64,000 bases of DNA from contig CAWFRO010000016.1 of the NCBI GenBank assembly GCA_963818225.1, forward strand, positions 1 to 64,000. The letters are read 5' to 3'. The notes under the pieces were generated by a model. The model had not been told where the DNA came from and searched no databases. It saw only the letters and a program-made list of their open reading frames with translations. Shown one piece after another: positions 34,942-44,159 of this stretch (positions within the stretch are counted from its first letter, which is position 1; every line of letters begins with the position of its first letter). Position numbers and translations under genes: made by a program. This stretch comes from Palsa-504 sp963818225 (lineage in GTDB: Bacteria; Actinomycetota; Actinomycetes; Streptosporangiales; Streptosporangiaceae).

Positions 34942-35784
34942 CTAGCGGGCGGCTGCGGGCACGGCGGCCGGCTCGATTCGCGGGCGCCGCGCTGGCCGGG
35001 CCACGATGATGACCATCGGTACGAGGTAGGCGAGCCAGGCGATGACTTCGATCCAGGCCGGGTAGGGCTGGAGGCCAAGCACGCCGGTCAGCAGCGACGA
35101 CAGCGGCGTGCCCGGCCGGATTAGCCAGGAAAGGTCAAACGCCTGGGCCTGCCCAGCGGTCAGCCAGCCGGCCTCGTTCGCGGTGTGGAACGCCGTCATC
35201 ACCAGCCCGGCTGCCACCACCACCAGAACCAGGCCGGTAATGCGGAAGAACCGGGCCAGGTTCAGCCGCACCCCGCCCCGGTAGATGCCGTAACCGATCG
35301 CGGCGGCCAGCACGATCCCCAGCACCGCGCCCAGCCAGGATGTGGTGGCATCACCGGAGGCGTGGAAGGTGGCCAGCAGAAATACCGCCGTCTCGAAACC
35401 CTCCCGCAGCACCGCCAGGAACGCCATCGCGACCAGCGCCCGGCTCGACCCGGCCGCGAGCGCGGAGGCCGTCGCACCCTCCAGGTCGCCCTTCAGGTCC
35501 CTGGCGTGCCGCCGCATGAAGATAATCATGTACGTGACCATGACGACGGCCAGGGCGCCGACGACCGTCTCCAGGCCTTCCTGCTGCCGCTGCGGCAAGT
35601 CCGAGGAGATGACCTGAAGCGCGACCGCCAGGCCGATACAGATCAGGACCGCTGCCGCCGTACCCAGCCACACCTGGCGCAGGGCACCCCGGCGACCCTG
35701 CTGGCCCAGGAACGCGGCGACGATCCCGACGATCAGCGCCGCCTCCAGCCCCTCCCGCAGCCCGATCACGAACGTCGGCAGCAC
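34942..35784 (-). CDS. efeU: EfeU, FTR1-family iron permease
   Basis: This 280-residue membrane protein has about seven TM segments and two REGLE-type motifs. These are LREGLEAALIVGI at residue 9 and LREGFETAVFLLA in the fourth helix, and they form the iron path of the FTR1 family. It is the first gene of the efeUOB operon and is preceded by an IdeR-like box. The final residues are Arg/Pro-rich and cytoplasmic. Confidence 0.9.
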   Translation of the reverse strand: MLPTFVIGLREGLEAALIVGIVAAFLGQQGRRGALRQVWLGTAAAVLICIGLAVALQVISSDLPQRQQEGLETVVGALAVVMVTYMIIFMRRHARDLKGDLEGATASALAAGSSRALVAMAFLAVLREGFETAVFLLATFHASGDATTSWLGAVLGIVLAAAIGYGIYRGGVRLNLARFFRITGLVLVVVAAGLVMTAFHTANEAGWLTAGQAQAFDLSWLIRPGTPLSSLLTGVLGLQPYPAWIEVIAWLAYLVPMVIIVARPARRPRIEPAAVPAAAR

Positions 35785-35833
35785 TGTGTCGTCCTCTCCA
35801 GGCCAGGCAGCAAGGCCGCAACAATGTGGAAAC

Positions 35834-35852
35834 TTAGGTAAGGCTTCCCTAA
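35834..35852 (-). promoter_or_regulatory. IdeR/DtxR-type iron box upstream of efeU
   Basis: TTAGGTAAGGCTTCCCTAA matches the 19-bp consensus TTAGGTTAGSCTAACCTAA at 16 positions. A further TTTACCTAA half-site follows within 20 bp. It lies about 50 bp upstream of the efeU start, which fits Fe-dependent repression of the operon by an IdeR-like protein, such as the neighbouring DtxR-family gene. Confidence 0.8.
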
Positions 35853-35988
35853 CCAGAAGCTTTACCTAACAGCATTCATGCGCCCGCTGTCAAGCTGACT
35901 CAGCCTCTTGGGCCACGCGACTAGCCAGGAGCCTCGCCACCGGGCCACGGCGTACCCTGACCGGGCCGGCCTCGGGTGGGCGCGGGGA

Positions 35989-36702
35989 TCAAGCGGTCGC
36001 TGCTGTCGCCTCGCCGGCGATGGTGACGAAGATGTGGGCCGCGGTGGTGTCGCTGATCTCGATGCCTGGTGGCTGCGTGCCGATGCGGACGCTGCCGTCG
36101 GCGCGGGTGATACTCACCGAGGCATCCGGCCGGATCCCGGCACCGCGCAGGCGGGTCAGCAGGACCGTGTCGGATTGAATCGGCTCGCCGATACGGCGGA
36201 TTACCACCGCGCTGGTCCCTGCGGGCAGCTGGGCCAGCGGCACTACGCCGCCAGGCACTTCCTCGTCTTCGTCTTGACCCAGTTCGGCCAGCCCGGGGAT
36301 CGGGTTCCCGTACGGCGAGTGGGTGGGGTGACCGAGCACGTCGAGCACCCGGCGTTCCACCGTCTCGCTCATCACGTGCTCCCACCGGCACGCTTCCTCG
36401 TGGACCAGGTGCCACTCCAGGCCAAGGACACTGACCAGCAGGCACTCGGCCAGCCGGTGCTTGCGCATGACCCGGATCGCCGCCGACCGGCCCGCCGCGG
36501 TGAGCTCGATCTGCCGGTCGCTGGTGAGGGTCAGCAAGCCATCACGCTGCATCCGGGCTGTGGTCTGCGATACCGTCGGCGCGCTATGCCCGAGCCGTTC
36601 GGCAATACGGGCCCGCCGTGGGACGACGCCGTCTTCCTCGAGCTCCAGCACCGAACGCAGGTACATCTCTGCCGTGTCGATGAGGTCGTCCTCGTGATTC
36701 AC
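35989..36702 (-). CDS. DtxR/IdeR-family metal-dependent regulator
   Basis: This 237-residue protein has the three-part DtxR architecture. It begins with a winged helix, IDTAEMYLRSVLELEEDG and ERLGHSAPTVSQTTARMQRDGL. A metal-binding dimer domain follows with HRLAECLLVSVLGLEWHLVHEEACRWEHV and the downstream HPTHSPYGNPIPG motif, and then a C-terminal SH3/FeoA-like part. The ligand pattern (E, H, C/E, H) is that of iron- or manganese-dependent members. It sits beside an iron-uptake operon with an IdeR-like box, so iron control is the best reading. Confidence 0.88.
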   Translation of the reverse strand: MNHEDDLIDTAEMYLRSVLELEEDGVVPRRARIAERLGHSAPTVSQTTARMQRDGLLTLTSDRQIELTAAGRSAAIRVMRKHRLAECLLVSVLGLEWHLVHEEACRWEHVMSETVERRVLDVLGHPTHSPYGNPIPGLAELGQDEDEEVPGGVVPLAQLPAGTSAVVIRRIGEPIQSDTVLLTRLRGAGIRPDASVSITRADGSVRIGTQPPGIEISDTTAAHIFVTIAGEATAATA

Positions 36703-36883
36703 GTGCCATCCCTTGGGCCGGTCCGGCCGTCCTGCGGCTTTCCTGCTGTGCGCTGGCCGCCGGCGCCGGAACCGTGCAGCTAGCGATGTGGTCCATGTGA
36801 AGATCCCGTCGTGCCAAGCTTAACTTGACCACAGAGCCTGCTGGAATCCTGAACACTGCGTGCGGCTGTGCGCCGCTGGCCGC

Positions 36884-37867
36884 TCACGAGTCGGGCGTAG
36901 CAAGGCCCGGCATGATCTGGGTGGCGAAGAGCTCAACCGTGATGGCCTGCAACGCGGGCGGGCAGTTCCCGCCGATCGAAGGGCGCAGGTTGACGTACTG
37001 CACACCGAGTTCATCGCGCAGCTCGGCGACCCGGCGGGCCACCGTCTCGGGACTGCCCACGAGCGCCGTATCGCGAAGGAAGCGCTCCGGATCGAGATCC
37101 TCGTCGTCTGTGCCCGGCCGGACGCGCTGCGGCGCGGAACGGGAGAGCTGACCGGTGAGGCGCTCGACGAGCGGCTGCGCTTGCCGGCGCGCTTCGGCAT
37201 CTGACTCGGCGATCAGGCAGAAACGCTCGACCGGGACCTCGCCCGGATCGCCGCCGCTGGCGCCGAACAGCTCCAGGCAACGGCGCACCGACGACGGCTT
37301 GTAGGCGCCGGGAACCACCAGCGCGTACCCCCGCCCCGCAGCCCACTTGATGGCATCGTCGTCACGCGGTGCGACATACACCGGAGGGTGCGGCTGTTGC
37401 CGCGTCGACGCGATCTCATAGTCGACGCCGTCGGCCACCAGCGGACGGCCGGCCCAGTAGCCGAGGATGGTGTCCAGACGATCCGGCAGCGTTGCCTCCG
37501 CCTCGCCGGGCCCGGCGAGGGTGTTCGGGAGCCGTGGATCAGGCCAGCCCACGCCGAGGTTCACCCGCCCACCCGACAGCATGTCCAGCGTCGCGATGTC
37601 CCCGGCGAGCCGGACCGGATCGTGAAGTGCGGGCAGCAGAAACGAGAACCCGAGACGAATCCGCCTGGTGACCGCCGCCGCAGCCGCGGCGACCACGACC
37701 GGCGAGCGCTGAAAACGGGCACCGGCGGCGTTCAGCTGCTGCTCGCCGAACCACAGGCACTCATACCCGAGCTCATCGGCCACCCGCGCCAGCTCCAACG
37801 TGGGCACCGCGCTGCCCGGATCCAGATCTCCGCGTCCCCCCGGCAGGCCGAACCGCATGCCACTCGC
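36884..37867 (-). CDS. Luciferase-like (LLM class) F420-type oxidoreductase
   Basis: This protein of about 327 residues has the bacterial luciferase-like TIM-barrel pattern: RVADELGYECLWFGEQQ, then RIRLGFSFLLPALHDPVRLAGDIATLDMLSGGRVNLGVG, and a late conserved HPPVYVAP. The LGF and GGRxxLGVG segments are typical of F420-binding or FMN-binding LLM enzymes. The gap upstream to the DtxR gene contains no gene. The start at the second Met is chosen because the family begins MRFGLPGG. Confidence 0.8.
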   Translation of the reverse strand, partial: ASGMRFGLPGGRGDLDPGSAVPTLELARVADELGYECLWFGEQQLNAAGARFQRSPVVVAAAAAAVTRRIRLGFSFLLPALHDPVRLAGDIATLDMLSGGRVNLGVGWPDPRLPNTLAGPGEAEATLPDRLDTILGYWAGRPLVADGVDYEIASTRQQPHPPVYVAPRDDDAIKWAAGRGYALVVPGAYKPSSVRRCLELFGASGGDPGEVPVERFCLIAESDAEARRQAQPLVERLTGQLSRSAPQRVRPGTDDEDLDPERFLRDTALVGSPETVARRVAELRDELGVQYVNLRPSIGGNCPPALQAITVELFATQIMPGLATPDS

Positions 37868-37914
37868 CTCCATAGTCTGCGCCCTGATGTTGATATCCGG
37901 AACAGCTCACTCTG

Positions 37915-39315
37915 CTAGCTGGCCTGGAAGTCGGGCAGTTGCCAGGTTCTGTCGAACGCCGGGCCCTCGGGACCGTAGATCCGGAAGTAGACGAACCAGC
38001 CGACGCCCGGCAGGGTCTGAATCCAGGTGCCATCGGCTGCCCCGCCGGGAGGCGGTTCGGGTCCGAAGTACAGCCGGACCGGGTGGTCGGCGGATGTGCC
38101 CGCGAGTTCGAACAGGGACCTGATCGCGGCCTGGCCCTGGTCGGCGCGGATCTCGCTGCGGGTGCGCGCGTCATAAACGGTCAGCGACCAGAACAGCTTG
38201 GCCGGGACAGGCTGCGGCACGTCCAGGGTGTAGAACTTGCCGCCGTCGAGATAGGCGCCCGTGCCGTCCCGGGTGCAGAGCCAGTACAGCGACCCGGCCC
38301 CGGGGGCGCGGGCGAACATGGCGGGTGACTCGATCTGGGCCTGGTAGAACCATTTCTGCCGGGCGTACACGTCGGCGTAGTCCGGGGTGTCGAAGGTGCC
38401 GTTCTCCGGGCGCAGCACCGCCCACTCCCACTGGGTTCCTGGCCACACCACCCGGTCGGGCCGGCGGTCGGCGAATGACTGGACGGCCAGCTGGGCGTGG
38501 CCCATCACCGCGGCGTGGGTCAGGATGCCGCGCATACGCTCATCGGGCTGGAACGGGCGGCCGCGGGCGATGCCGAGCTCGGCCAGGTCGCCGTAGTGCG
38601 CCCGGAACTCGCTGAACGGCGGCTCGCTGCTGATCAGCTCGGCCAGGACCTCCCAGTAGGTCAGGTTGTCCTCCCACGGGACCGGGGTGAAGTCCTCATC
38701 GGCCTTCTGCGTCAGGTCCACCCACTCAGGTTCCACCGGGACCGCGCCGAGCCGGTACACCTTCACCGACTTCATCAGCTCGATCGCCCCGGTCATGTCC
38801 TTGCCCCGGGGCAGCGCCCGCAGCAGCACTAGCACCCGATTGGTGGTCGGGCGGCCGACGTTGAAGCCCTCAGGTATCTCGCCGTCATAGGAGGGCGGGA
38901 GCACCAGGTGCCTGCCGCCGCGGCCCTGGTCCGGCCCGGGCAGCCCCATGTCCATGACCCACCGCTGGTTCAGGTCGTTCATGGTGCTCATCAGCGGCCC
39001 GGGCGGCAACTCCAGCACCATCGGCCCGTCACTGACATCCAGCGGCAGGCCCGAGTAGGGGGTGTCGGAGTTCGGGGTGAACACGAACTGCTTCGGCGTG
39101 CCCTCCAGAAGCCCGAACACCTTATTCTCCACCATGCCCGCCCGCAGGTTCCCCTTCCAGGTCGCCATGATCGACACACTGGGGTAGAAGAACCGGTACG
39201 CCTGAACGGCACGGTTCAGGTCCGCCTCGTCATAGGCACGCCGCACCGTCTCCGGTGTCGGGTAGCCGCCCGCGAACTCATACGACCCGTTCCCAGCTGG
39301 CGCAGACACCCGCAC
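37915..39315 (-). CDS. DUF1254/DUF1214 protein
   Basis: This 466-residue protein has the DUF1254 domain in its N-terminal half (YDEADLNRAVQAYRFFYPSV, VFTPNSDTPYSGLPLDVSDG). DUF1214 lies near its end (LFWSLTVYDARTRSEIR, LYFGPEPPPG, WIQTLPGVGWFVYFRIYGPEGP). No signal peptide was seen, so it is probably cytoplasmic. This two-domain family is common in bacteria, is often linked to stress or catabolic gene sets, and has no proven reaction. It is followed by the GAP-type gene on the same strand about 40 bp away. Confidence 0.85.
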   Translation of the reverse strand: MRVSAPAGNGSYEFAGGYPTPETVRRAYDEADLNRAVQAYRFFYPSVSIMATWKGNLRAGMVENKVFGLLEGTPKQFVFTPNSDTPYSGLPLDVSDGPMVLELPPGPLMSTMNDLNQRWVMDMGLPGPDQGRGGRHLVLPPSYDGEIPEGFNVGRPTTNRVLVLLRALPRGKDMTGAIELMKSVKVYRLGAVPVEPEWVDLTQKADEDFTPVPWEDNLTYWEVLAELISSEPPFSEFRAHYGDLAELGIARGRPFQPDERMRGILTHAAVMGHAQLAVQSFADRRPDRVVWPGTQWEWAVLRPENGTFDTPDYADVYARQKWFYQAQIESPAMFARAPGAGSLYWLCTRDGTGAYLDGGKFYTLDVPQPVPAKLFWSLTVYDARTRSEIRADQGQAAIRSLFELAGTSADHPVRLYFGPEPPPGGAADGTWIQTLPGVGWFVYFRIYGPEGPAFDRTWQLPDFQAS

Positions 39316-39352
39316 CTCCTCATTGCTCCTGGCGTACCGGCCGGAGAGGTAC

Positions 39353-40033
39353 CTAACTGGCCAGGGAGCTGATCGCGTCGCCGATGAACTTGGCCGCGAT
39401 GATCACGCACAAGACGGACATGATAACGGCGTTGTGTGCGCTCATCCAGTCCTTCAGCCCGGCCAGCAGGTTCTCCGAGCGCTTGCCCATGACGAAGTAG
39501 ATGCCGACCGGGATGCCCACGCCGAGCGTGCCGATGAGGGCGAAGATCAGGTAGGCGATGGCCTGCTGGCCGCCGGGGATGCCGGTCTGGGCGATCGCGG
39601 CGGCGCCGCCGACCGCGAGCAGCAGGTTCTTGGGGTTCGCGCCGGCCAGGAGGGCGGCCAGGCCAAGCGCCGCGGGCGGGGTCGTCTTGTCGATCGTGGC
39701 CATCCATTTCGGCATCTGCGGCTCCTCGTCTCCGCGCGGCCGGGAACGGAACTGGCGGGCCGCCACCAGCAGCAGCAGGACGCCGAGCGCGATCTCGACC
39801 CAGCTCACCCACGTGGCCGGGGAGCCGGACCTGCTGGCCCCGCCCGCCCCGGCCACGGACAAGACGATGGCTCCGACGATGCCCAGGCCGATCAGCCAGC
39901 CCAGGATAAATGCCGGGCCGTTGACCTTGGCCTTGCGGCTGGTCAGCATGAGCACCACCGCGATGATCGGGATCGGGCTGAGCGCGATTCCCACCGCGAG
40001 CGGCAGCGATCCCCCGATGGCCTTACCTATCAC
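39353..40033 (-). CDS. Sap/GAP family membrane protein, second copy
   Basis: This 226-residue protein has six TM helices. It shares with the gene at 24116 the helix GIALSPIPIIAVVLMLTSRK and the loop LAALLAGANPKNLLLAVGGA, typical of Sap/GAP proteins. Its ATG overlaps the stop of the 72-residue protein gene upstream by four bases. A role in exporting lipid-like or small metabolites is possible by family analogy. Confidence 0.78.
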   Translation of the reverse strand: MIGKAIGGSLPLAVGIALSPIPIIAVVLMLTSRKAKVNGPAFILGWLIGLGIVGAIVLSVAGAGGASRSGSPATWVSWVEIALGVLLLLVAARQFRSRPRGDEEPQMPKWMATIDKTTPPAALGLAALLAGANPKNLLLAVGGAAAIAQTGIPGGQQAIAYLIFALIGTLGVGIPVGIYFVMGKRSENLLAGLKDWMSAHNAVIMSVLCVIIAAKFIGDAISSLAS

Positions 40034-40248
40034 TCCTCCTCGGCGAGCGGTTGATCATTAGCAGGCGCCCCCGCCAGGACGGCCTGGGCTGCGGTAACGG
40101 CCTCGTGCACGGTGCGGTGGTATTCCGGCGTCCCGCCGGGGTCGCTGACGGCCGCGAGCATGTCGCGGACCTGGCCGATCTCCCCGGCGAGCACCAGCCG
40201 CACCGCTTGGCGCTGCAGCTCGGCGGCCAGCTGGCGATCGCCTCCCAT
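40030..40248 (-). CDS. Small helical protein, translationally coupled to Sap/GAP gene
   Basis: A 72-residue, mostly helical, acidic protein (GGDRQLAAELQRQAVRLVLAG, ending QPLAEEE). It has no membrane segment. It overlaps the next gene by four bases (ATGA), so it is likely a partner or regulator of the membrane protein. I know no family name. Confidence 0.6.
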   Translation of the reverse strand: MGGDRQLAAELQRQAVRLVLAGEIGQVRDMLAAVSDPGGTPEYHRTVHEAVTAAQAVLAGAPANDQPLAEEE

Positions 40249-40396
40249 ATAGCCGTTAGTGCATCGTGAAGCCGGCCCTGTTCGCGCACCAGTATCCACG
40301 ACCGTCCCAGCAGCCAGCTAGCTCCGCAGTGAACGCGCGGAGGACGCCCGATGGCTCTAGCTGCCGGTGGTCACTGCAGGCCGGGACGCGTTACGG

Positions 40397-40933
40397 TCAG
40401 CCGGCCTGGTCGTCCCGGCTTTTCCGGTCGCGCCGGAGCGCCGCCTGCAGGCTCTCGGAGAGGTTTTCCAGCGCGGGCAGCGCCGCGACAAGGGCAGCCT
40501 CCTGCTCGGCGGGAAGGCAAACCACGCATTCGGAGATGATCTCGGTTCGCTCCGCCGAGAGGCGCTGCCAGGCCTCCTCCCCGTCGGGGGTGACCTCGAC
40601 CCGGGCGGCGCGGTAGTCGTCCGGATCGCGCCGTCGCCGGACCAGGCCGAAGGAATCGAGCTTGCCGACGACCCGGGACAGCATGGTCGGGTTGAGACCC
40701 TCAATCTCGCTCAGCTCGGCGAGACCGAGCGGGCCACGGTTGGCGACGACGGCGAGCACCGACGCCTGGGCCGGGGTCAGCCCTTCCCCAACCGAGGCGG
40801 CATTCAGCCGCCGCGCGAGCCCGAGGACCACCCGCCGCAATCGGATCACGTTAGCGGCGTCCATGCGTGCCGCGGCGGTCTGGACGAATAGTTCCTCCTT
40901 GTCCTCAAGCGGTTGCTCGCTGACCTCACTCAT
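40397..40933 (-). CDS. MarR-family regulator
   Basis: This 178-residue winged-helix regulator has GPLGLAELSEIEGLNPTMLSR as the recognition helix area and DDYRAARVEVTPDGEEAW as the wing. It is longer than the typical 140-150 residues because of an N-terminal segment. It lies upstream of the Sap/GAP operon on the same strand, so it may control it. No operator was identified. Confidence 0.85.
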   Translation of the reverse strand: MSEVSEQPLEDKEELFVQTAAARMDAANVIRLRRVVLGLARRLNAASVGEGLTPAQASVLAVVANRGPLGLAELSEIEGLNPTMLSRVVGKLDSFGLVRRRRDPDDYRAARVEVTPDGEEAWQRLSAERTEIISECVVCLPAEQEAALVAALPALENLSESLQAALRRDRKSRDDQAG

Positions 40934-40977
40934 CGTGGTTCCTCTCTCACATCGCCCCGCCCTGCTGTAGCTGACGG

Positions 40978-41394
40978 TCAGCCCTCCCGGCCTGACCGCG
41001 GTCTTGCTCCGGCGCTGTCGCCATTGGGGCCAGCAAGGGGAGCGAGGTGCTTGTCATACGCCTCCAGGGCCGCCTCTAGGGTGAACGGCCCGCGAAGCCA
41101 CTGAAGCCGCGACGGGACCTCAGAGTAATCGACATAAGGATTATCGCCGCAGCCAGGACAGATAAACTCGAACACGCCCGTGTAGCCGCCTTCAATGCGG
41201 CCGTCCACGATGCGGTCCGGCTGACGCCGCACGAATGCCGTTCTGCCATGGCCGGGCTGCCCGGCCAGCGGGAATGGCATCCCGACCACAGCTCCCATGC
41301 GCAGCCATGGGTCACGGCGAGGTTTCAGCCGCGGCGCGGGGACCTCGGCCAGACGGACACCAGGTCCAGTATCAGGATTCCCAGGACTGCTCAC
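40978..41394 (-). CDS. Conserved hypothetical with CxxC motif
   Basis: This protein of 138 residues has a central FEFICPGCGDNPYVDYSEVP, a CPGCG knuckle that could bind zinc, and a C-terminal ARPRSGREG tail. I recognise no enzyme family. The flanking gap 41395-41595 contains nothing notable. Confidence 0.55.
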   Translation of the reverse strand: MSSPGNPDTGPGVRLAEVPAPRLKPRRDPWLRMGAVVGMPFPLAGQPGHGRTAFVRRQPDRIVDGRIEGGYTGVFEFICPGCGDNPYVDYSEVPSRLQWLRGPFTLEAALEAYDKHLAPLAGPNGDSAGARPRSGREG

Positions 41395-41595
41395 TTAACT
41401 CACCACCAGGCAGTAACTCCTGTGCTGCCGGGGTCCGGAGCAGATCCACTACCACATGACAGTACACGCCCGCCCGGCGCGGCGAAATGTCCAGCCGAGC
41501 TCGATATGACCGGGTGAAAGACGCCGAGAATGCCGTCAGGACCGCACGCGCAGCGGCCAGCGGCGGAGCCGCACTGGGAGCGGACACATCACGTA

Positions 41596-42189
41596 TCACG
41601 AAGTACTGCTCTCGTATGCCGCCGCACGCACGGCCGGGTCCCAGAGGAGGTCCTGGCGGATCCTCTCTCTGCTGACATGGAAGACCGCGCCGATCTGGTC
41701 GAGGGTGCAGCCGAGATCTCTTAGCCGGTGAGCGGCGCGTTTGCGGCCGAGCCGCGGAGTCTGCCGGTTGAAGGTGGCGCGGGCTTCGTCCAGTGCGTGG
41801 TCCCGTTCGGTGGCCGTGCGCTGTGCCTGCTCGGTCTTGCGTCGTGCTTCGGCGGCGGCGGCCGCCGCGAGAGATGGTGCTTTGTCGTGGTCGTCGAGCC
41901 AGTCGCGGCCCGCGCTGGTGATGCGCCAGATGATGGCGGGCCGGCCGCGTCCTTTGGGCGCGTGGCCTGCTCGTTCTACATGGCCGGCTCGCTCGTGCCG
42001 GTGGAGAGCCCGGTCGTACGAGGACAGTAGCCTGCGGCGCTGGCCTGATTCGGCCAGGAGGCTGGCCAGGGCGGGTGTTGACAGTGGTTCCGGGTCCTGC
42101 GCCAGCGCTTTGAGGAGCCGAACGGCCCGCGTTTCTGCTCTTCCTGCCCGTTCCGGGGCAGGGATGGTGACGGTCTGGCTGTCACTCAT
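41596..42189 (-). CDS. DNA-binding protein: winged helix plus sigma-70 region 4-like HTH
   Basis: This 197-residue protein has an N-terminal winged-helix part (AVRLLKALAQDPEPLSTPALASL; then RPAIIWRITSAGRDW). A middle stretch of charged helices (AAEARRKTEQAQRTATERDHA) is a likely coiled coil. The C-terminal HTH LRDLGCTLDQIGAVFHVSRERIRQDL closely resembles sigma-70 region 4. It may be an anti-repressor or a sigma-like regulator, as the combination is unusual. No neighbouring target is evident. Confidence 0.65.
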   Translation of the reverse strand: MSDSQTVTIPAPERAGRAETRAVRLLKALAQDPEPLSTPALASLLAESGQRRRLLSSYDRALHRHERAGHVERAGHAPKGRGRPAIIWRITSAGRDWLDDHDKAPSLAAAAAAEARRKTEQAQRTATERDHALDEARATFNRQTPRLGRKRAAHRLRDLGCTLDQIGAVFHVSRERIRQDLLWDPAVRAAAYESSTS

Positions 42190-42249
42190 CGGCCTTCCTT
42201 TTTCCTGGGTCGTGGTCTGCTGGCTGCGCCCGTCGGCGGCCGGGTTTGC

Positions 42250-42288
42250 GCCGGCCTCCCGTCATGATCCTCATGACGGGAGGCCGGC
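42250..42288. terminator. Perfect 18-bp hairpin after the MFS gene
   Basis: GCCGGCCTCCCGTCATGA (42250-42267) and TCATGACGGGAGGCCGGC (42271-42288) are perfect inverted arms around TCC. The hairpin lies between the 3' end of the minus-strand MFS gene and the next gene downstream. It is a strong factor-independent terminator candidate. Confidence 0.75.
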
Positions 42289-42403
42289 CACGGTGCGGGC
42301 TGGGCCGCCGGTGACACCCTGTCTGTGGCCGCCGGAGACACCTCGGGAAAGAGCCGGTGGCCTAACAGCCCGGCCGACGGCCCAGCGTCTGTTGGCCCAG
42401 CGT

Positions 42404-43813
42404 CTACTGGGACAGTTCTTCGAGCGCGCGCCGGCGCTGGTTCTTCCCGAAGATCGCGAGCAGGATGCCCGGGATGAGCGCGCACGGGATGGTGATGAAG
42501 ATGATGAAGCTGCGGGGTGCGGTCACCATGTAGAGCTGTCCCGCAATCAGGACGCCGCCCCAGGCGCCGAGGTGGCCCACGCCGTCGGTCCAGCCGGTAC
42601 CCAGCGAGCGCATCCGGGTCGGGTAATTGACCGGGATGTACACGTACATGCTCCAGAGCCACAAGATGGTGCCGACCGTCGCGATGATGTAGAAGGTGTC
42701 CACCCACACGGTGCTGTGTACCGCGTAGACGCCCCACCAGCCGCCGGCGAACAAGATGGCGCCGAAGAGCTGGGTCCATCTGCGCTCAAACCGGTCGCCG
42801 AAGAACGCGTTGAGCAGGTAGACGATGGAGGCCGCCACTCCGGACCACGCGACCAGGGCGAAGACGCCGCCGGGGGTGTAGCCGCGGTTTTCGGCCAGGA
42901 ACAAGAACGCCTGGCTCGCGCCGCCGTAGACGATGCCGGCGTAGCCCAGCACCATCACCACCAGCAGCAATGTGGTGACGAGCACGTACCGCTTGCCGAA
43001 CACGGCCAGCCAGCTGGTCTTCTCCTCGGCCACCACCTGGTGCGGCGCCAGGTCTGGATCGGCTAGGGCGATGCGGCCGCCCCGGCTGGCCCGCGCCTCC
43101 ATCCGCTCCATGATCTGGCGGGCCTTATCGCGGCGTTCCCGGGCCTCCAGCCAGCGCGGCGACTCGGGCATCCGGAAGAACAGCGCGATGGCGATCAGGA
43201 TGTTCAGCGCGGCCAGGATCCACAGGTACTGCTTGTACTGGCCGGGGAACATGTAGTGCGGGACGATGCCGGTCAGCACGACCAGGAGCAGGAAGATGCA
43301 GACGACCTGGCTGACCATCATGATCCGGGGCCGGATCTTCGGGCCCATGATCTCGCTCATGTACACGACGTTGATGGCCAGGAACCCGGCGAACCCGAGC
43401 GTGTCGGCGATCGACAGGAGGAACAAGGCCGGGTAGTTCGTCACGTACGCGAAGGGCCAGATGAACACCCCGGCCAGCGTCGCGGACAGGATCAGGGCCG
43501 GGCGCCGGCCGATCTTGTCGGCCAGCCAGCCGAGGGCGTAGCCGCCGATCAGGATGCTGATCCCGGCCTGCAGGGCGTACAGGACGTTGTACTGGGAGTG
43601 GGTGACGACCTTGGCCGGCAGCCAGACGAACGGGTACAGCCGGGCGGCGATCCCGTCCGTCGCCGCCGCGGTCGCCCAGCCCACCTGCACGATCAGGCAG
43701 ATCTCCCAGGCCATCAAGCTCATGGGCAGGCGGTCCACCCGGGCCGCCATCTCGCCGGGAATGACCAGAGTGCCGCCGCCAGCGGCGGCTGCTCCCGCCG
43801 TATCTTGTGCCAT
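42404..43813 (-). CDS. MFS transporter (metabolite:H+ symporter-like)
   Basis: This 469-residue permease has 12 TM segments. It has the sugar-porter/MHS signature GWLADKIGRRPALILSATL after helix 2, RMPESPRWLEARERRDKA at the central loop, and MYVYIPVNYPTRMRSLGTG after helix 10. These are typical of symporters for sugars, carboxylates or aromatic acids. The start ATG has AAGGAG nine bases upstream. The 14-bp repeat array lies about 350 bp upstream. It is probably the uptake step for the catabolic genes next to it. Confidence 0.85.
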   Translation of the reverse strand: MAQDTAGAAAAGGGTLVIPGEMAARVDRLPMSLMAWEICLIVQVGWATAAATDGIAARLYPFVWLPAKVVTHSQYNVLYALQAGISILIGGYALGWLADKIGRRPALILSATLAGVFIWPFAYVTNYPALFLLSIADTLGFAGFLAINVVYMSEIMGPKIRPRIMMVSQVVCIFLLLVVLTGIVPHYMFPGQYKQYLWILAALNILIAIALFFRMPESPRWLEARERRDKARQIMERMEARASRGGRIALADPDLAPHQVVAEEKTSWLAVFGKRYVLVTTLLLVVMVLGYAGIVYGGASQAFLFLAENRGYTPGGVFALVAWSGVAASIVYLLNAFFGDRFERRWTQLFGAILFAGGWWGVYAVHSTVWVDTFYIIATVGTILWLWSMYVYIPVNYPTRMRSLGTGWTDGVGHLGAWGGVLIAGQLYMVTAPRSFIIFITIPCALIPGILLAIFGKNQRRRALEELSQ

Positions 43814-44159
43814 TACGGTTCTCCTTGCTGCCATCCGGTTCAGGGGGATGACGGGGTAAAGCTGGGGAATTATGGCGCCTTTGCTGCAGATGCCGAGGCT
43901 GCCCGGGTCGCAGCCGGCCATGCTGAATTAACCGGGGGCCGACGCCGGGTTAGGCGTGGGCCAGCGGGTACGGACGGCATCGGCATCTTTGCCCTTGCCG
44001 CGGGCAGGTGACGGCGAAGCTGCAACGAAATTCTCGGCACGTGACTCCTGGCAGAGGCCAGATTCGCGAAAGTCACAGCTGCGTTAATGGGATTGTTAGA
44101 TGCGCCGGGCGGAATGTCAACCCTTTATCTCAGAAATTGCCCTAAAGGATTGCCTCTAG
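43814..44159. other. Upstream region of the MFS gene
   Basis: This non-coding stretch of about 350 bp leads from the MFS start to the repeat array. No gene is supported. It should hold the MFS promoter. Confidence 0.4.

Noticed and set aside
41741..43066. A 441-codon plus-strand frame
   Set aside because: It is antisense to two well-supported minus-strand genes.
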